Part shown: piece by piece, positions 38,080 through 50,956 of the stretch
How positions within the stretch are numbered: position 1 is the first letter of the stretch
Layout: each line of letters opens with the position of its first letter
From: Limanda limanda
Taxonomy: Eukaryota; Chordata; Actinopteri; Pleuronectiformes; Pleuronectidae
Reading direction: 5' to 3'
DNA length: 64,000 bases
Assembly (NCBI RefSeq): GCF_963576545.1
Contig: NC_083651.1
Coordinates: forward strand, 15,237,580 to 15,301,579
Program-made: the position numbers and the translations under genes
The notes under the pieces: model-generated
Database searches by the model: none
The model's input: only the letters and a program-made list of their open reading frames with translations
What the model was told of the DNA's origin: nothing

Positions 38080-38540
38080 ATCTCCAAATTAATATCTAGG
38101 GGCCACGTATCCCGCTGCACTAGTTTGTGCTTGTGTAACCCACTTCTCCAGCAAACTGATCAAATTATTCACTGGAAAATAAGATTAATAGGCCTAGTTA
38201 TGCCGTAAAACACGCTGCAGGTCAATTATTTGGGAGATTCCGAGGATAAACTCATTACGCTATTTAAAGCCAATTCAAGGACATGCAGCATGAAGAGCTG
38301 TGTTGTAGATTAATCGCCATTAAAGGTCAACATCCGTTCAAATTGACGGAGATGCTATCCGTTCTCCATCGGTATGAAGTGCAAAGTATATGTCGAACCT
38401 ATAATGCTCATTACATGCAATTAAATGGGTCTGTCCTAATTACTAATCAGTCTCTTGTACCATTAGAGATGGAAATTAGAAATACAAAACAGACCCCTGG
38501 GCGTCATTTACTCGGAATATATCGCACTCTCCTGTTATAC
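38080..38540. promoter_or_regulatory. Candidate conserved non-coding element
   Basis: Balanced, low-repeat sequence with many AT-rich homeodomain cores (AGATTAATCGCC, CCTAATTACTAATC, ATGCAATTAAAT). It lies in the sox21 flank, where vertebrate non-coding conservation is known to be dense. Composition is the only evidence. Confidence 0.3.
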
Positions 38541-39229
38541 TAGTGTTGGCATTTTGAAAGTGACGACCCACAACTCCGGAGACTTTTAATACTTTAATAT
38601 TCCGACGGCAGGAGTCTGACTTTTTATCGCTCGAGCTAAAATCTCAGGACACTAAAAAGAACAATTGTTTTGCGAAATATAACAGACCAGTGTGATACAT
38701 TTTTGTTCAGCCGGCTTCCGAAAACAACACACAAACAACAACAAAAAAACTATACTGTTTATATTGCTATGCCCCAATCAGAATATTGGCTAGACCCTTC
38801 AGTGATTCTTTCTTCAGTGATTCCCGCCCACCTCTCTGGCAGCTTACCGATTTACATTTGAGCATAATGCAAGCATTAGAGGAGGCACAAGGCAGCCCTG
38901 ATAAGTTACAAAGTGCTCCAGGGGTAAACCTCGTAAGAGAGGGTTTGGAGTTATTTACAGCTTCAAATCCTTCAAAAAATTCATGTCTGGAGGATGAGAT
39001 TGGTTTTGCAGTTGATGCTTTGCACACAAAGCAAACACAATACACACGGAGGGTGTTTAGCCGTAAATGACCAGATGACATTAATTCTAATTGACTGATC
39101 TCATCCCATGCTCAGGACCAGTGTGTGTGATGCTGCTCAGGACACAAGGGTCCTGTCAAGGCATAATGTTTGCTTGTATACACAAAGCCACAAAACAGAA
39201 ACACACAAGACTGGCTTAGGCAATGAGGC

Positions 39230-39470
39230 ACACAGGCGACTAAAAATGATTTTTAAATGCAATTTAATTTTCAATGAAGCAATACTTAAGTTGTATGGCA
39301 TTTTGTATTCACAGATATGTTTTGATTGTGCAAGGCCCATAATGAGAGTGCTCCAAAATTGCAAAGCCATTACAAAGGAGGTTAAAGGCAATGGAATTCC
39401 TCCTTATCACAAATGCTTTCTGTACAGTTGTTCCATTTGAAATGCATTTAATTGCAAATAGAAAAGAAGA
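39230..39470. promoter_or_regulatory. Candidate conserved non-coding element
   Basis: Contains a SOX-like ATTACAAAGG, several TTAATT cores and ATTTAATTGCAAAT, which overlaps an octamer-like POU site. Composition is the only evidence. Confidence 0.3.
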
Positions 39471-41269
39471 GAGAGAAAGCCAACAATGCGAGGGGCTGAA
39501 GCATTTTCCTCGTCTGCTTTGAGTGAGCGTATTCAAATCTAAGCGGGCAGACAATGAGGGAAAGGAATCGTGCTCTGAATAGCCTCTCTCTCTCCTTTTC
39601 ATTCCCAGGCCAATCCACAGCTTTCCTCTTCTCTGCTGTTAGGGGCGGGCTCTCCACTCGCAGCTCCAACTTCCTCGCCACTCTAGAACAACACATCCAC
39701 CTGATCGCAGATGAGGGGCACACATATAGGCACCATTCATCACGTACCTGTGAGAGACCAGTGTGGGAGGCCAGGGTCTGTAAATATATGACGATCATCA
39801 AACACTTACTCAAAGTCAGTGTTGTGCTCTCACACAGCTTTTCACCCACTTGTTTGACAAGGATGCAGCTCCTCACTTGAATCAGGCCCTTCCTCGAAAA
39901 GCCATGGCCAAGCCTTGACCCGGGGATCCCGCTCCCCAGTGGTTCCACCGAGGGGAGGAGTATCTGGGCATCGCGGGGTACAAAGTGCTTGAAGCCTGCG
40001 CCTTTGTTGAGGGCAAGCTGGGGGAGAACACCCCCAACAGATATGCTGACAGTCTCATGGGAGCGCGAGACGAAGTTGAAGCAAGAAAAGTGCACCCTTC
40101 AAACTTTCCAGTGCAGAGCTAGGAATTCTATTTCTTCTCAACAAAGATTTATACATATTTATACAAGCCCAAATACTGATAGGAAGGTGGCAGGGGAAAA
40201 AAATCTTGGAATTGCAGAGGTAAACTATATGTAAATGCCATAAAGTAATAGACTTGTAGTGCAAATCACACCATTTTATCTTTAATTTTGCTTTCGTACC
40301 CTCCCCACTCCCCCCATCCTCTTTCCTCTGGCTTAAAGGTGCATCAGAGATATGCATTTAAGCATATTCAGAACACGGGGCGTGAAATTAAATGTGTGGC
40401 AGAGTGAGAAAAATATACAGACGCTGGAGATGCCTTAAAAATAGTCATTTATGCAGATGGAGAGGAGTGAAATCATTTGCAATGGGATGACCCTCTCTCC
40501 AAGCATTTCTCCCCTCACTGTTCTTCCCTAATCTTGCACTGTATCTTCATTTTTCATTGAACTCGCCAGTTTGCTGCTAAGCAGCCTTGTAGATAAGGCA
40601 AAGTGCTAAAAGGAGACGACAGAAGGAGCTCAGTGGGCCCGTTTCTATTGCACTTTCACCCAAGGCAATGGGCAGAATTTAACGGATTCCTTCCAACATA
40701 TGTTTTTGCCAGATAAGTAAACAGTGTGTGTCGGAAATGAAAAAAAAAAGCATTTGCAATTTAATGACATTACAGCTCCCAGCTTAGCCCGCCGTGCTGC
40801 GAGGCGAGGAGCAGAGAAAGGGGAGAGCGGAAGAATGGAACCGGGTGTCATCAATGTTTTTTTTTTCTTTTGCCTTGCAAGAAGCAGCACTGAATTCTTC
40901 TTATTCTTTTCAAACCCCTTCCCTTCTCCATCCCTTCCTGCTATTTTGTTCTCTTGCCCATAGTTTCCTCGCCTTTGTCGAAATGAAATTATCTATTATT
41001 TTATTCGGAAAAATTGCTATCCCCGCCATTCTACCCTCTCCAACATCTGATTCTGCCAGATTTTCTGAGCTAAAACACATCCACCCCGGCCACGGTACCT
41101 TCACTCTCTCTCTTTCTCTCATACTCTCTGCCTCTCTCTCCCTCGCCCTCCTCCCTTTCCCTCCTTTGTCTGGCTTCATCAAAGTGCAATAGATGCTTGG
41201 CACAATAAAGAGGAGCAAGTCTCCATGTTGTCATAACATTCAGGACCTAATATGAGGACCAGGAGAAGG

Positions 41270-41880
41270 TGATGAGTTGGAGAGAGAATCACCTCCGGGT
41301 CTATAATTCAGCGGCAGCAAGCGATCCATCCATCTTATGTGAAACCCAGTGGTTTTCCTCTTTTCTCCCTGGCGGCTCTCAGGCAGCTGCCTTATTATGG
41401 GAGGCTAATTGTGCAGGAAAGCAGATTATGAGAGTGGTAGGATGTACTCCTTGACCATGTACTAATGTGATGACAAGTTTGGGGGACCCTCTAAGCAAAA
41501 GGCGTCGCACGCCAGGGCACTTTTGGCACTGGCTATAATCTGCCTTTGGTATTAACCCAGCAAACCGGCTTGTTTGAGTATGGATCAATCGCTCGCTCAT
41601 TATTTTTACAAGAAAGCTTTATATTCAAGGCGCTTTGCTGGTGTTGATCTCTCATTAACCATGCTATGTAAATGCACTGGCAATCCCTGTGTAAGGGATA
41701 CGTCACCCCAGGGCCCGGGCTTGCAGAAGCATGTTAAGGAAAAGAAGGGGCAGGAAATTTGGGTCAGTCGCCGTCGCCAAAAGTTGAATTTCAGGTTTCG
41801 CTCAAAGCCCCCTGCTCAGCTTTTCTCTTTTAATGTGTTTTTGTTTGGTGATGTTGTGTTTTAAATGTCAGCCCCGGAGC
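41270..41880. promoter_or_regulatory. Candidate conserved non-coding element
   Basis: A long stretch free of simple repeats, with motif-rich segments such as GAGGCTAATTGTGCAGG and CTATGTAAATGCAC. It is proposed from texture and location in the sox21 flank. Confidence 0.28.
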
Positions 41881-42807
41881 TGTCCAGCAATTTAGGAGGC
41901 ACAAAAAGCCCCGTCTCAGTGTTGCTTCCAAGTGTTCATGTTACCTCTGTTATCGCTGCTGGCTGCAACATTACACACACTTCATTCTCCCCTGGTCTTT
42001 TATCACCTCCGAGTGTATTGACTGCACAGGTAAAAGGTTAGATAGGGTCAAAACCCAGTGATAATATTACAGGACAAATAGAAGACGCCTGATCCCTCCG
42101 CGTGGAGTGGCGATGTCGTGTTATTAGCCGGCTGCCGCTGAGCTAACGTACTTATCTGAGCAGAAAGGACCTGACATGTGACACCGGCTCTTGAATCTGC
42201 ATGAATTGAATTAGCTGTCAAGATGCATTGTGCGTCAAATTAAGGGGGTGAATATTTCAACTTGTTTACTCATTTCTCATATGCATATACAAACATCCGA
42301 CAATTCATGGCGCTCAGACGTCTCTTTGCCTGACAAGAGCTCGGGAGCCACGTGGTACGAGGAAAAACAGAGGATGCTGCCATATTTGGCTCCGTCGTGC
42401 ACGGGCACGGTGAATGACGCAACAGGAAAGTGAGCCTGACAGCAGCAGGCGTCGCTTGGCGTTTTCTTTTTTTGCGCCCCACATACAGAAATCTCGTATT
42501 ATTGCTCTGTGTTAGCGATGTATATTTTTACACCTGTCTGAACTAATATCAAAGTGCAGGGGGTTTCTTTTGGAAATTCAAGTTCATTTGTGTCTCCTGG
42601 AAGAGTTTGTATTGGTTCCATCTCTTTGAGGAAGGGGGGTGGAAAAAAAACATGGTGCTATTCCCAGGTTTCATTCCATTTTGAAAGGGACTGTCAAAGG
42701 GCACTGTTCCACTTGACCCATTTTAGTTCTCAGACAAACAACTCCAGTGAGCTTGAATTTACATATTGAAAGTTCCAGACTTTGCTCCATGGATTGTGTC
42801 ATACGTG

Positions 42808-42869
42808 GCAGCAGCAGCAGCAGCAGCAGAAGAAGAAGAGGAAGCAGCAGCAGCAGCAGCGGCAGCAGA
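42808..42869. repeat. CAG/AAG trinucleotide repeat
   Basis: About 62 bp of GCAGCAG repeats interrupted by AGAAGAAGAGGAAG. It is non-coding here; the minus-strand poly-Leu frame over it is an artefact. Confidence 0.9.
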
Positions 42870-43989
42870 CAGTTCAATGTGATGTGCTTCTATTCTTTGT
42901 TTGCGCCACACTTTTAATTGCTAGTGATAACTAAGACAGCCTGAATAAAAACCATGTCTCTTACATGTGGAATAATTATGGAAAACATTTAGAGATGAGA
43001 AGCTCTCAGTGGCTCAGAGGGAGGACACAGAGGGAGAGAGAGAGAGAGTAAAGGGACAGAGATGTCTCTGTGTCTGCAGGTACTTCAGCGGCTCCTAGCC
43101 TTGTAACATTTTTGTTTGCAGCACAGTGAGAGTGAAGGCCAGACTTTTGATTGCTTTCCTCGTCTCACATCTTTTCATAGATCCCCTTTCTTCCTGCACA
43201 GAGGCAAACAAAGCGAGAATAAATGCTCTGTTCAAAAGCCATTACCTTCAGTGTAGCCCACATTTGTGGTAACAAAGAAGATGGAAAATTTCCCTCGACA
43301 CAATATGACTATAGGCAAAGTGCGATGGTGTGGCTAAAGAGTATGGCATGTCTGAAGGACCCCTGCATGTGATATCTCGTGGGACCATTCATAATAGATT
43401 TGTTCTGAAGACCTTCACATTGCCTCCCAATTAAGGTATGAAGTCATGCTCCTTCATCAGTATAACTAATGGCACGATTCACGAGGCGGCCATGTTTTCA
43501 GATTAAAGACGTGTTGTGCAAGTTTTGGATTTTCTGCTGAATATGATAAGGCGGTCATACGAATTATTGCTTTGCTGTCATACAGCTACATGCGTTTACG
43601 GTTCTTTATGTGTTGTTATTATTAAGGCGTCTATATGGTTGTTCCAGTGCATTACACCGTGGCTAGAAAAGTGTGTGGGGAGGAAAAAAATAATCTGACA
43701 GACACGAGATCAGTGTCAGCTCTACTAGAACAGGCACATTACACTTTAAAACTCAATAACAGCTATGAGGAAATCACCCTGTGCCGTTTGGACCGGAGTC
43801 CCTTCAGCAGGAGAGCACGGCGAGCTGAGCGACAAGCCGTCCACCAAATCCCAGTTTCCATCCACCAAACGCCTTCTCCAGCACTCCAGCATTTCGGTAC
43901 ACAAAGATTAGTTCTGGAGCGACATATCATTTGGCAATGATCTATTTTGCCACTGTTAATTACAACAAGTCTGCCGAAATTTGACTGCT

Positions 43990-44660
43990 AAAACCCCCGA
44001 TATCACAATGCAGGGTGTGAATCCCAAATCAAGCTTTGCACGCCGTAATCCTGTTAAAATGTAATAAATAATCCCTGTGAGTTAATGTTGGCAATATTTC
44101 ATTTTAATAAGTTCTTGTAAAATGGAGGGGAGAGGGGGGGAGAATTGATGGCATTACAGCTCACTCATTTCAAGTGGGGTTGTGAGTGTGCATGAGGAAA
44201 TCATTCCTTCTCATTAAAGGTGCAATCTCCGAGCCCCCAAGATCTTTGTTGTAATAACTGGGGAAAATAATCTCTTTTATTGATAGGCACATGTAGCAGA
44301 GAGTATGCCAACTGACAGGTACTTATCTTTTCGCCTGTGTCCTGTGTTATAGAAAGATATAATTCTTTGTGACTTCTCCCCGGGGCATCAGCTCTTCAAC
44401 TTCATTATTTCTACTTATGATAGATATATATTTTTTTTTTTTTTCTCCTTGAAAACCTGAGAATTAATACGAGAGCAGCAATCTCTGCCAGCGGTCATTT
44501 GGAAATGGAACAAAAAATGTCATGTCAGTTTAAAGAACATATTTTAAGGCTGCTCACTGGCATTATTCTAATTTATTGATGGATTCATAAAATAATCCGG
44601 TGCCTCATGTTTCGGGTTATTAACTTAATGATTTGCAGCTAACAGCTAAAGGATATATTT
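43990..44660. promoter_or_regulatory. Candidate conserved non-coding element cluster
   Basis: Motif-rich AT-leaning sequence with repeated SOX and homeodomain cores (ATCTTTGTTGTAATAA, TCTTTTATTGATAGG, CTAATTTATTGATGG). A 16-base T run near 44430 splits it. The evidence is composition and position only. Confidence 0.3.
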
Positions 44661-47600
44661 TTTTAAGCAGATCTAAAACATTGCCAAACATTTGATTGTG
44701 TCCCCGCACAACATATTGACTCCAAAGTTTCCGTATGTATGTTTGTACATAGTGTTCTCATTTTGTATATTTTCAAACCAGCCTTTGTAACGTCTGAACA
44801 CGGCTTGTAAAATAATAATCCCATTGAATAACACTGGATATGAATGTGGAGTTATTAGTGCAATGAGTTCCTTTAGACAGCAGTGGGAGCTTTAGAGTTC
44901 CACAGCCTCTCTCTTTGCAAATTCCCTCCTGCTTTTAAACTGACTTGGAACAGACATCCTCAGGTTGGTCTTTAGAACAACTCTCAACACTGCTTCCATT
45001 TAGGTTTTCAGAAAAACTTTATTAAAAAATTATTCAGAGGCGAAGGTTAAAACCAACGGAAATTTTTGGAATTTGGGAGGTCATGGATATCAGCTTTTTT
45101 TGTTTTTCTTTGAAAAGGAGAAAATGTAACTTCTGTGTTTTGTTGACATTGGCTTTACTTCCTCTTTGTTTGCAGACCCTTAAATCCCAATGTCATATGT
45201 GCAAGAAAAATAACACTAAAAAAGCGCAAAAAATCAATTCCCCTTTTTATCTCTTTTAATATTTTCTTTTCTTCTGACCTTGAGCGTGCGGAGATTGACT
45301 GAAGCGGTAACCCTTCCCTTTAACCTACATTTAGAAACAAGGTAATAAACATAAAACACTCTTATTATATACATATTTTCTGCTTTATAAATTTTCTGGG
45401 TCTATAGAAAGATATTTCATTTATTTGCCAAAAGTCATTATTTAGGGTCAAGCCTTTTTTTATGAACAAACCCTGAATCTCTCAAAGCAAAAATAAAACA
45501 GACTTTTTATTTTTGTGATGGATTTTTGTAGTACGCTGTGTCAATAATCCATTCCCTACAATTTTAAGAGTTGTTATTCATGAAGTATTAAACTGAATGT
45601 ATTTTTTGAACTACTCAAAAAAAACACAATAATGGTTGAGCCAGACACAGAAAATCTTGTATTCTCCCATCAATGGTGACATCCGTAAAAATGTTTCAAC
45701 ACACAGAGTACGATTTCATCATCTTCAGCCAGGGTGTGAATATAAAATATGTTTGTTCCTCTAATATAAGAAATGCTTTAACATGTGTATTAACACATAA
45801 AAATAATAATAAACAATTGTATTGTTGCTGTAACAATGGACGTGTTAATGCCAGACATCCTGGCAGACACCCTGAGTGCAGTTCCCTCGTCTCACCTGCA
45901 AAACTCATGATTACCTCAACTCCCCCCTCGGCTCATCACCACCGCCCAGCTGCCCCCAACCTAATTCAAGCGTTCCCTCTCTGAACTCCAGCAGGGGTCC
46001 ATCCACTTATTGCATTATGTACTATTAAACAAACTTGCACTTCTTAACAGCAGAGTCAGACTTCAGAGGCTGTGTGGCATGTTTATGGGGATGGACTTGT
46101 ACAGTACACAGAGATTTCTCATTTCTTTTGGTGACCTTGGGCACAGTGACAAGTACGGTTTTTTTCCAGGCTTTGATTTGCCACGTTGAGGTGTTGTGGA
46201 AAAGGTGCAATGCAAGATAATTTTGGCTTTTTTTTTTTTTTTTACCCCTCCTGGGAGCATAGAGGAGTAAGAAATACAGCAGCTCCCACTCTGGAGATTA
46301 CAGGTAATATGGCACACAGCCTTCATAAACATTCTTGACCCAGCCTGATCATACAGATATTGCTCGGGGAGAGACTTTTCACACTTTGATTTGCCTAAAA
46401 TGAGATGGTGAAGTCAGTGATCAGACTCTTTGAGGTTCCTCACTGAGGGGCCAGCACTGGCTCTGTATCTCGCAGCGTTGGACACATGCACACACATGCC
46501 ATGACAACCGGGGCGAGCGAGAAACAGACTCCTGCAAACAAACTGCGGAAAATATCCTCAAAGAAGAGGTGATATTGATGTATAATTCATGTCAGAGTGA
46601 GAGAAAAAAATACTGAAATGATCCATCTCAAGCCATTGAAGCCAGGTGATAATCCACATGCTTGTGGGGCAGCCCAGGGCGAATTAGGGATGAGGAAACC
46701 ATTGTACATCCCTCTAAGGTCAACATGAGTTGAACCGGTGATACATATGTATGTTAATTTGCCTAATCTCACTTCTACAAATGTCTTACAGGCACATAAA
46801 GGGTTTAACACTAAGACATAATGATATCAGGGCATCAGACGGGGGGAGCTTATGAAAACATGAGGCAACCTGGGCTGTGAATCTGAAACCTTTGTATATG
46901 AACTGTCAATATAACTAAATAAAATGCATATGTAAAAAAAGGGAAATAGTGCTATGGAATTATTTTCTTTAAAAATAATAGATTTAATTCATTCTTAACT
47001 CGTAAACTATCTATAGTAAACGATGAATGTTTTCTGTTTTAATCACATCTTTGAGTTTTAAATACCGCAACATTTTCTGTGCTTTTTTGCATATTGTAAT
47101 ATTTTTACCATATGAATAAAGTCTTTATTAAAACTCTCATTATCACTTCAGAACTTCACTCCCTTTTTTTCTGAATTAAAGACACATACATGTAATATGT
47201 AGCTAAATTATAAATACGCTGGTTCTGCAGGAGGAGACTTTATCACTCATAATCACTTATTAAATCTATTTCTTCCATCCCTGATCATCCTGGTGACAAG
47301 AGAAAGGGTAATTGATACAGGACTGCTGCTATATAGGTTTTTTTATGAGTTATAATTGTTTAATATTAAATTTAAATCTTTATTTAATTTAAACAACACA
47401 TTTTTGTGTTTTCCAAGAGTTGCTAAGCACCTTCACAACATTTGTTTTGTACACCAAGGCCAGATGCTTATCACTATGCAACCATTTATAGTCACTCATC
47501 ATCTAGTCATTAATAAAACTGATTCTGATTAGAGCAAATGTGGTGTTATGAGAATATTTAGATTATAGACCCATGTGCAAGTGCATATGAAAAAGTAAAC

Positions 47601-49276
47601 CTGCAAAACGTATTTGTGAAATGAGATGAAGGAATTCAAGAAAAGCCAAAGTGAAGGCTGACAACCGAAAGACATGACTTCTGTTCAGGGTCTTTATTTG
47701 GTTTTGGTTTAAATAAACTTTTATACAAGAATTACAAAATGATTTCAACTTTCAGTCTTAACCTGGGATTCTGATTTACACCCCCCACCCCCCCCTGTTG
47801 TGTTGAGTATATAGGAATTAAAGGAGAGAAATATTTCATCAGAAAAAGTTTCCTCCCCACTCATCTCCATAGTTGCATGTCCACCTTTCCCACTCAGCTC
47901 CCATCTTGGAAGGAAAAAAAAAACAAAAAAACATAGGCTATATCTATTCAAAAGGCATTTAGTCCATTTCTTTCTTGGCCGGTAAACCCATTCATCAATT
48001 GTTCTGGCTTGTAGATTGCATTCTAATGCTAATCTGGCGTGTTAAATATCTTTTTGTTCCCCTTTCACCGTTTTGTCATTCAGTTTATCCAGTTCTGGCC
48101 ACCCATTTTATTTATTTATGCGCCTGCTTCCATTCATGCGCTCATGTATTTTTTATTATGTTGTTTCACTGTCATGCAGTGTCAACTCACTCTATTCACT
48201 GTGGGCTACTTGAAGGGCTCGCAGGGACAAAGCGTGTACACATTGCAGTGCTATTCACTCCGGCCAGCTGGATCGGCTGAGAAAAAAAAAAAAAACCTTG
48301 TGAAAAGAAATCCTCCACAATGGACACAGAAGAAGTGCACAATGCTAACAGTTTTCCAAATACCACTGATTGCTTTCATCACAATGAGGGAAAGCAGCCG
48401 CTTTTGCTGAGCTCCACTTCAACAAACAACACTCTCACAAAACCTCCCAACCCACGTTTTGTTCCCAGACAAAAACTCCTCGACCGTCTAAACGCTCCCA
48501 GAGTTGAAAAAAAGTTCTTTCAGCTTCAACCCCCCCCCCACCCCCCCACCTCCTTTCTCTCCTTTTTCCTTTCTCCTCAAGGAAAAAGAAAAATATAATA
48601 AAAACAAAAAAAGAAAGGGCCAAAAGAAAGAGAAAGAAATGGCCACTGAACTCATAATGCAAGTTCTTTTATGCGGAGCTCTATGTTTTAATCAGCCACA
48701 TGCTGGATTCACCCCCTCTCATGACACCTAGAATTCATTTCAACAACCTGGATTTTTGTTTTTTGTTTTTTTTTAATTTAACACAAATCCATTTCATTTT
48801 CTGGCTCAACAAAAAAAATAAAAAATACACCAAGGATTTGAATGAACGCTAAACACAAATTATTGAAAGAAAAATAACCTTAACATTTTTTGAATATTAG
48901 AAAATGAAGTGTAAATACCACCAGTTTTTTTTGTGTTTTGTTTTTTTTGGTACTTCCATGAGGCTGTAAATAAATCGCACTAAAGGTCACTTGCGCGTGA
49001 TTTTCGGGGTCCAATAAGAAGGAAGTTCCGTGGAGAGAAGTGATCGGGGCGACACAATGGAGAACATAGCGGTGAAAGGGTGTAATTAACCGTGACGGAG
49101 ATAATTATCCCTGGACTGTCCAAATTAGTTTTGCATAATCGCTCTGATCCTTATGAATTAATCTCTCAGTGTAATCTAGGAGGGAGGAGGGAGGGAGGAG
49201 AGGGGGGAGCGTTTGCTTAAATAACGCGCATTACGCGAGAGATCTAATGGTGGTGAAAGTCAACGTGCACGCAGCA

Positions 49277-49304
49277 ACACACACACACACACACACACAC
49301 ACAC
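49277..49304. repeat. (AC)n microsatellite
   Basis: 14 AC units, about 1.65 kb downstream of the sox21 stop. Confidence 0.9.
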
Positions 49305-49654
49305 CATGCACCTGTCGTGCAAGTGAGGGCGTGCACCCCCTCAGGACAGGTGAGCATTTTAATTATAGGCCTAGTAAATGCGCTTCTTTTTTTTATTACT
49401 TGTGCCGACTTGGGGGCGCACAGGTTGTTTTTTAAAGCCCCGAAGACGAGTGTGTTCTGCAGCAGAAGCATCCCTCTCTCCATCCCCCTCTCTCTCTCTC
49501 TCTCTCTTCGTGCTCCCTCTTTCTTCCTCTCCTTTTTTTTCCTGGGAAACGAAAGCTCAAGAGTTTTATCTTCCCCCATTCACGATTAAAATTGTGATAA
49601 ATAAGGGGTTTTCTTTTTTGTTGGCTCTTGATTACAATGGTCTGATTTAGATTT

Positions 49655-49671
49655 CCCCCCCCCCCCCCCCC
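49655..49671. repeat. Poly(C) tract
   Basis: 17 consecutive C followed by CCACC repeats up to about 49697. Confidence 0.9.
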
Positions 49672-49867
49672 TCCACCACCCACCCACCCACCACCACAAG
49701 TGATGCCATTCACAGCGCATACAAAAGCGGCCTTTGGAGGATACCTTACACTTCACCTGGACCGAGGAGCAGAAAAAGAGAAAAGATAACAATCTTGTTC
49801 ATCTCACCAAGAACTACAGCCTGCGATCGCCTTCCGTTTTTTGTTTTTTTTATCAATCCGAAGACGC

Positions 49868-49873
49868 TTTATT
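49868..49873 (-). terminator. sox21: Candidate sox21 poly(A) signal
   Basis: AATAAA on the minus strand, the first such hexamer seen after the sox21 stop codon. Confidence 0.45.
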
Positions 49874-49989
49874 GTGTAGTCCTTTTTTTGCTCAACAAGT
49901 GAACAGTAGCAATAGGTTTGAAGTACAGAACGGAGGGTAAAGAAAACACAAAAAAACATACAAATTCCATAAGAGTTAGATAAAAATGT

Positions 49990-50034
49990 TTTTCTTCTTC
50001 TTCTTCTTCTTCTTTTTCTTCTTCTCCTCCTCCT
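49990..50034. repeat. CTT trinucleotide repeat
   Basis: TTCTTCTTC repeats passing into CTCCTCCTCC. It lies within the proposed sox21 3' UTR, where the transcript would carry GAA repeats. Confidence 0.9.
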
Positions 50035-50956
50035 GCACACGATACCAGGAGTTGTAGAGTGAGGGATCAAGAAAAAAAGAATTGAGAAGGCTAAACTCCC
50101 ATTTGCATTTTTAAAATGTTTGTACTTTTCTTTAAACCCGAAAGTTTGCAATGCACTGGAAATTGAATACCACCTTCAAAATAAATTACATCCGTCTCAT
50201 GTGCAAATATTACAGAACTGGTTTCGTCCTCTTTAGAAAAAAAAAGGAAAAAGAAAAGGTCTGGGTTCACCATAGATTCCACTAAACAATAAATATTACA
50301 GACATCTATAAAACGGTTTAAAAACTCAAAATATACACCGGATTTCTAGGTTTCCTGGCCCTATGTCTCAAACACTAAGCCTATAACGGCAAATAAACTA
50401 GAGTCATTTTTATCTGTACACATTTACAGTCACTCAAGAGGGAGGATGGAGTGGTGGTGTTGTGACAATCCTCCTTGATCCATGAATTAGACCCCGACAA
50501 CATGACATCTGAGAGGGAACGCGGTGGTCCCGTGATTGCCACTGTCATTGGAGGCTGCAGGCTGCAGCCCTCGGATCCACCGGGCTCAAGCAGGTGCAAC
50601 TTGCAAAAAAACAAAAAGAAAAAAACGGTAGAAATCGACCACCTTTCAAAATGAGTTTTCACAAATTGTTCTGATGCCCCTTCCTCTCCAGCGTGTGCCG
50701 TGTGTGTGTGTGCCATCCTTCAGTCCTTCCTCTGCGCGCACACAGGGGACGACTGCGTAATAATAGATTAGAGAGTTCTCTAAATAAGCATTACCTTATA
50801 GATAAAGGCGTTAATCAATGTACATACACATGTGATATCTGAGACGACGAGCACTTCATCACATGTACAAGTTTGTGCATGCATAATAAAACTCTTGCAT
50901 GGATAACTTTTTTTTGTTTTGAATGAATTTTCTTAGAGAAGTCCAAACCGGGCCTA

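Larger units (their letters stand above)
35786..49850. other. Gene-free interval between the LTR element and sox21
   Basis: 14 kb without a recognisable exon. In mammals TGDS and GPR180 lie in this interval, but I see no fragment of either. Several stretches (listed separately) look like conserved regulatory sequence because of dense homeodomain and SOX motifs and balanced composition. Simple repeats include a CAG tract (42808-42869), homopolymers and short CA and CT runs. Confidence 0.7.
49850..50956 (-). other. sox21: Probable sox21 3' UTR
   Basis: Non-coding sequence after the sox21 stop. The first minus-strand AATAAA that I find (TTTATT on the plus strand at 49868-49873) would give a 3' UTR of about 1.1 kb. 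It contains a CTT repeat (49990-50034). Confidence 0.45.

Noticed and set aside
39448..40095. 215-codon minus-strand open frame
   Set aside because: It has no recognisable domain, no neighbouring exons and no codon pattern distinguishing it from chance; it overlaps a plausible conserved non-coding stretch and another open frame.
42671..42877. Minus-strand frame with poly-Leu
   Set aside because: It is a product of the CAG/AAG trinucleotide repeat at 42808-42869.
49244..50151. Several small basic or Ser/Pro-rich frames on both strands
   Set aside because: They are translations of CA, CT, poly(C) and CTT repeats in or near the proposed sox21 3' UTR.
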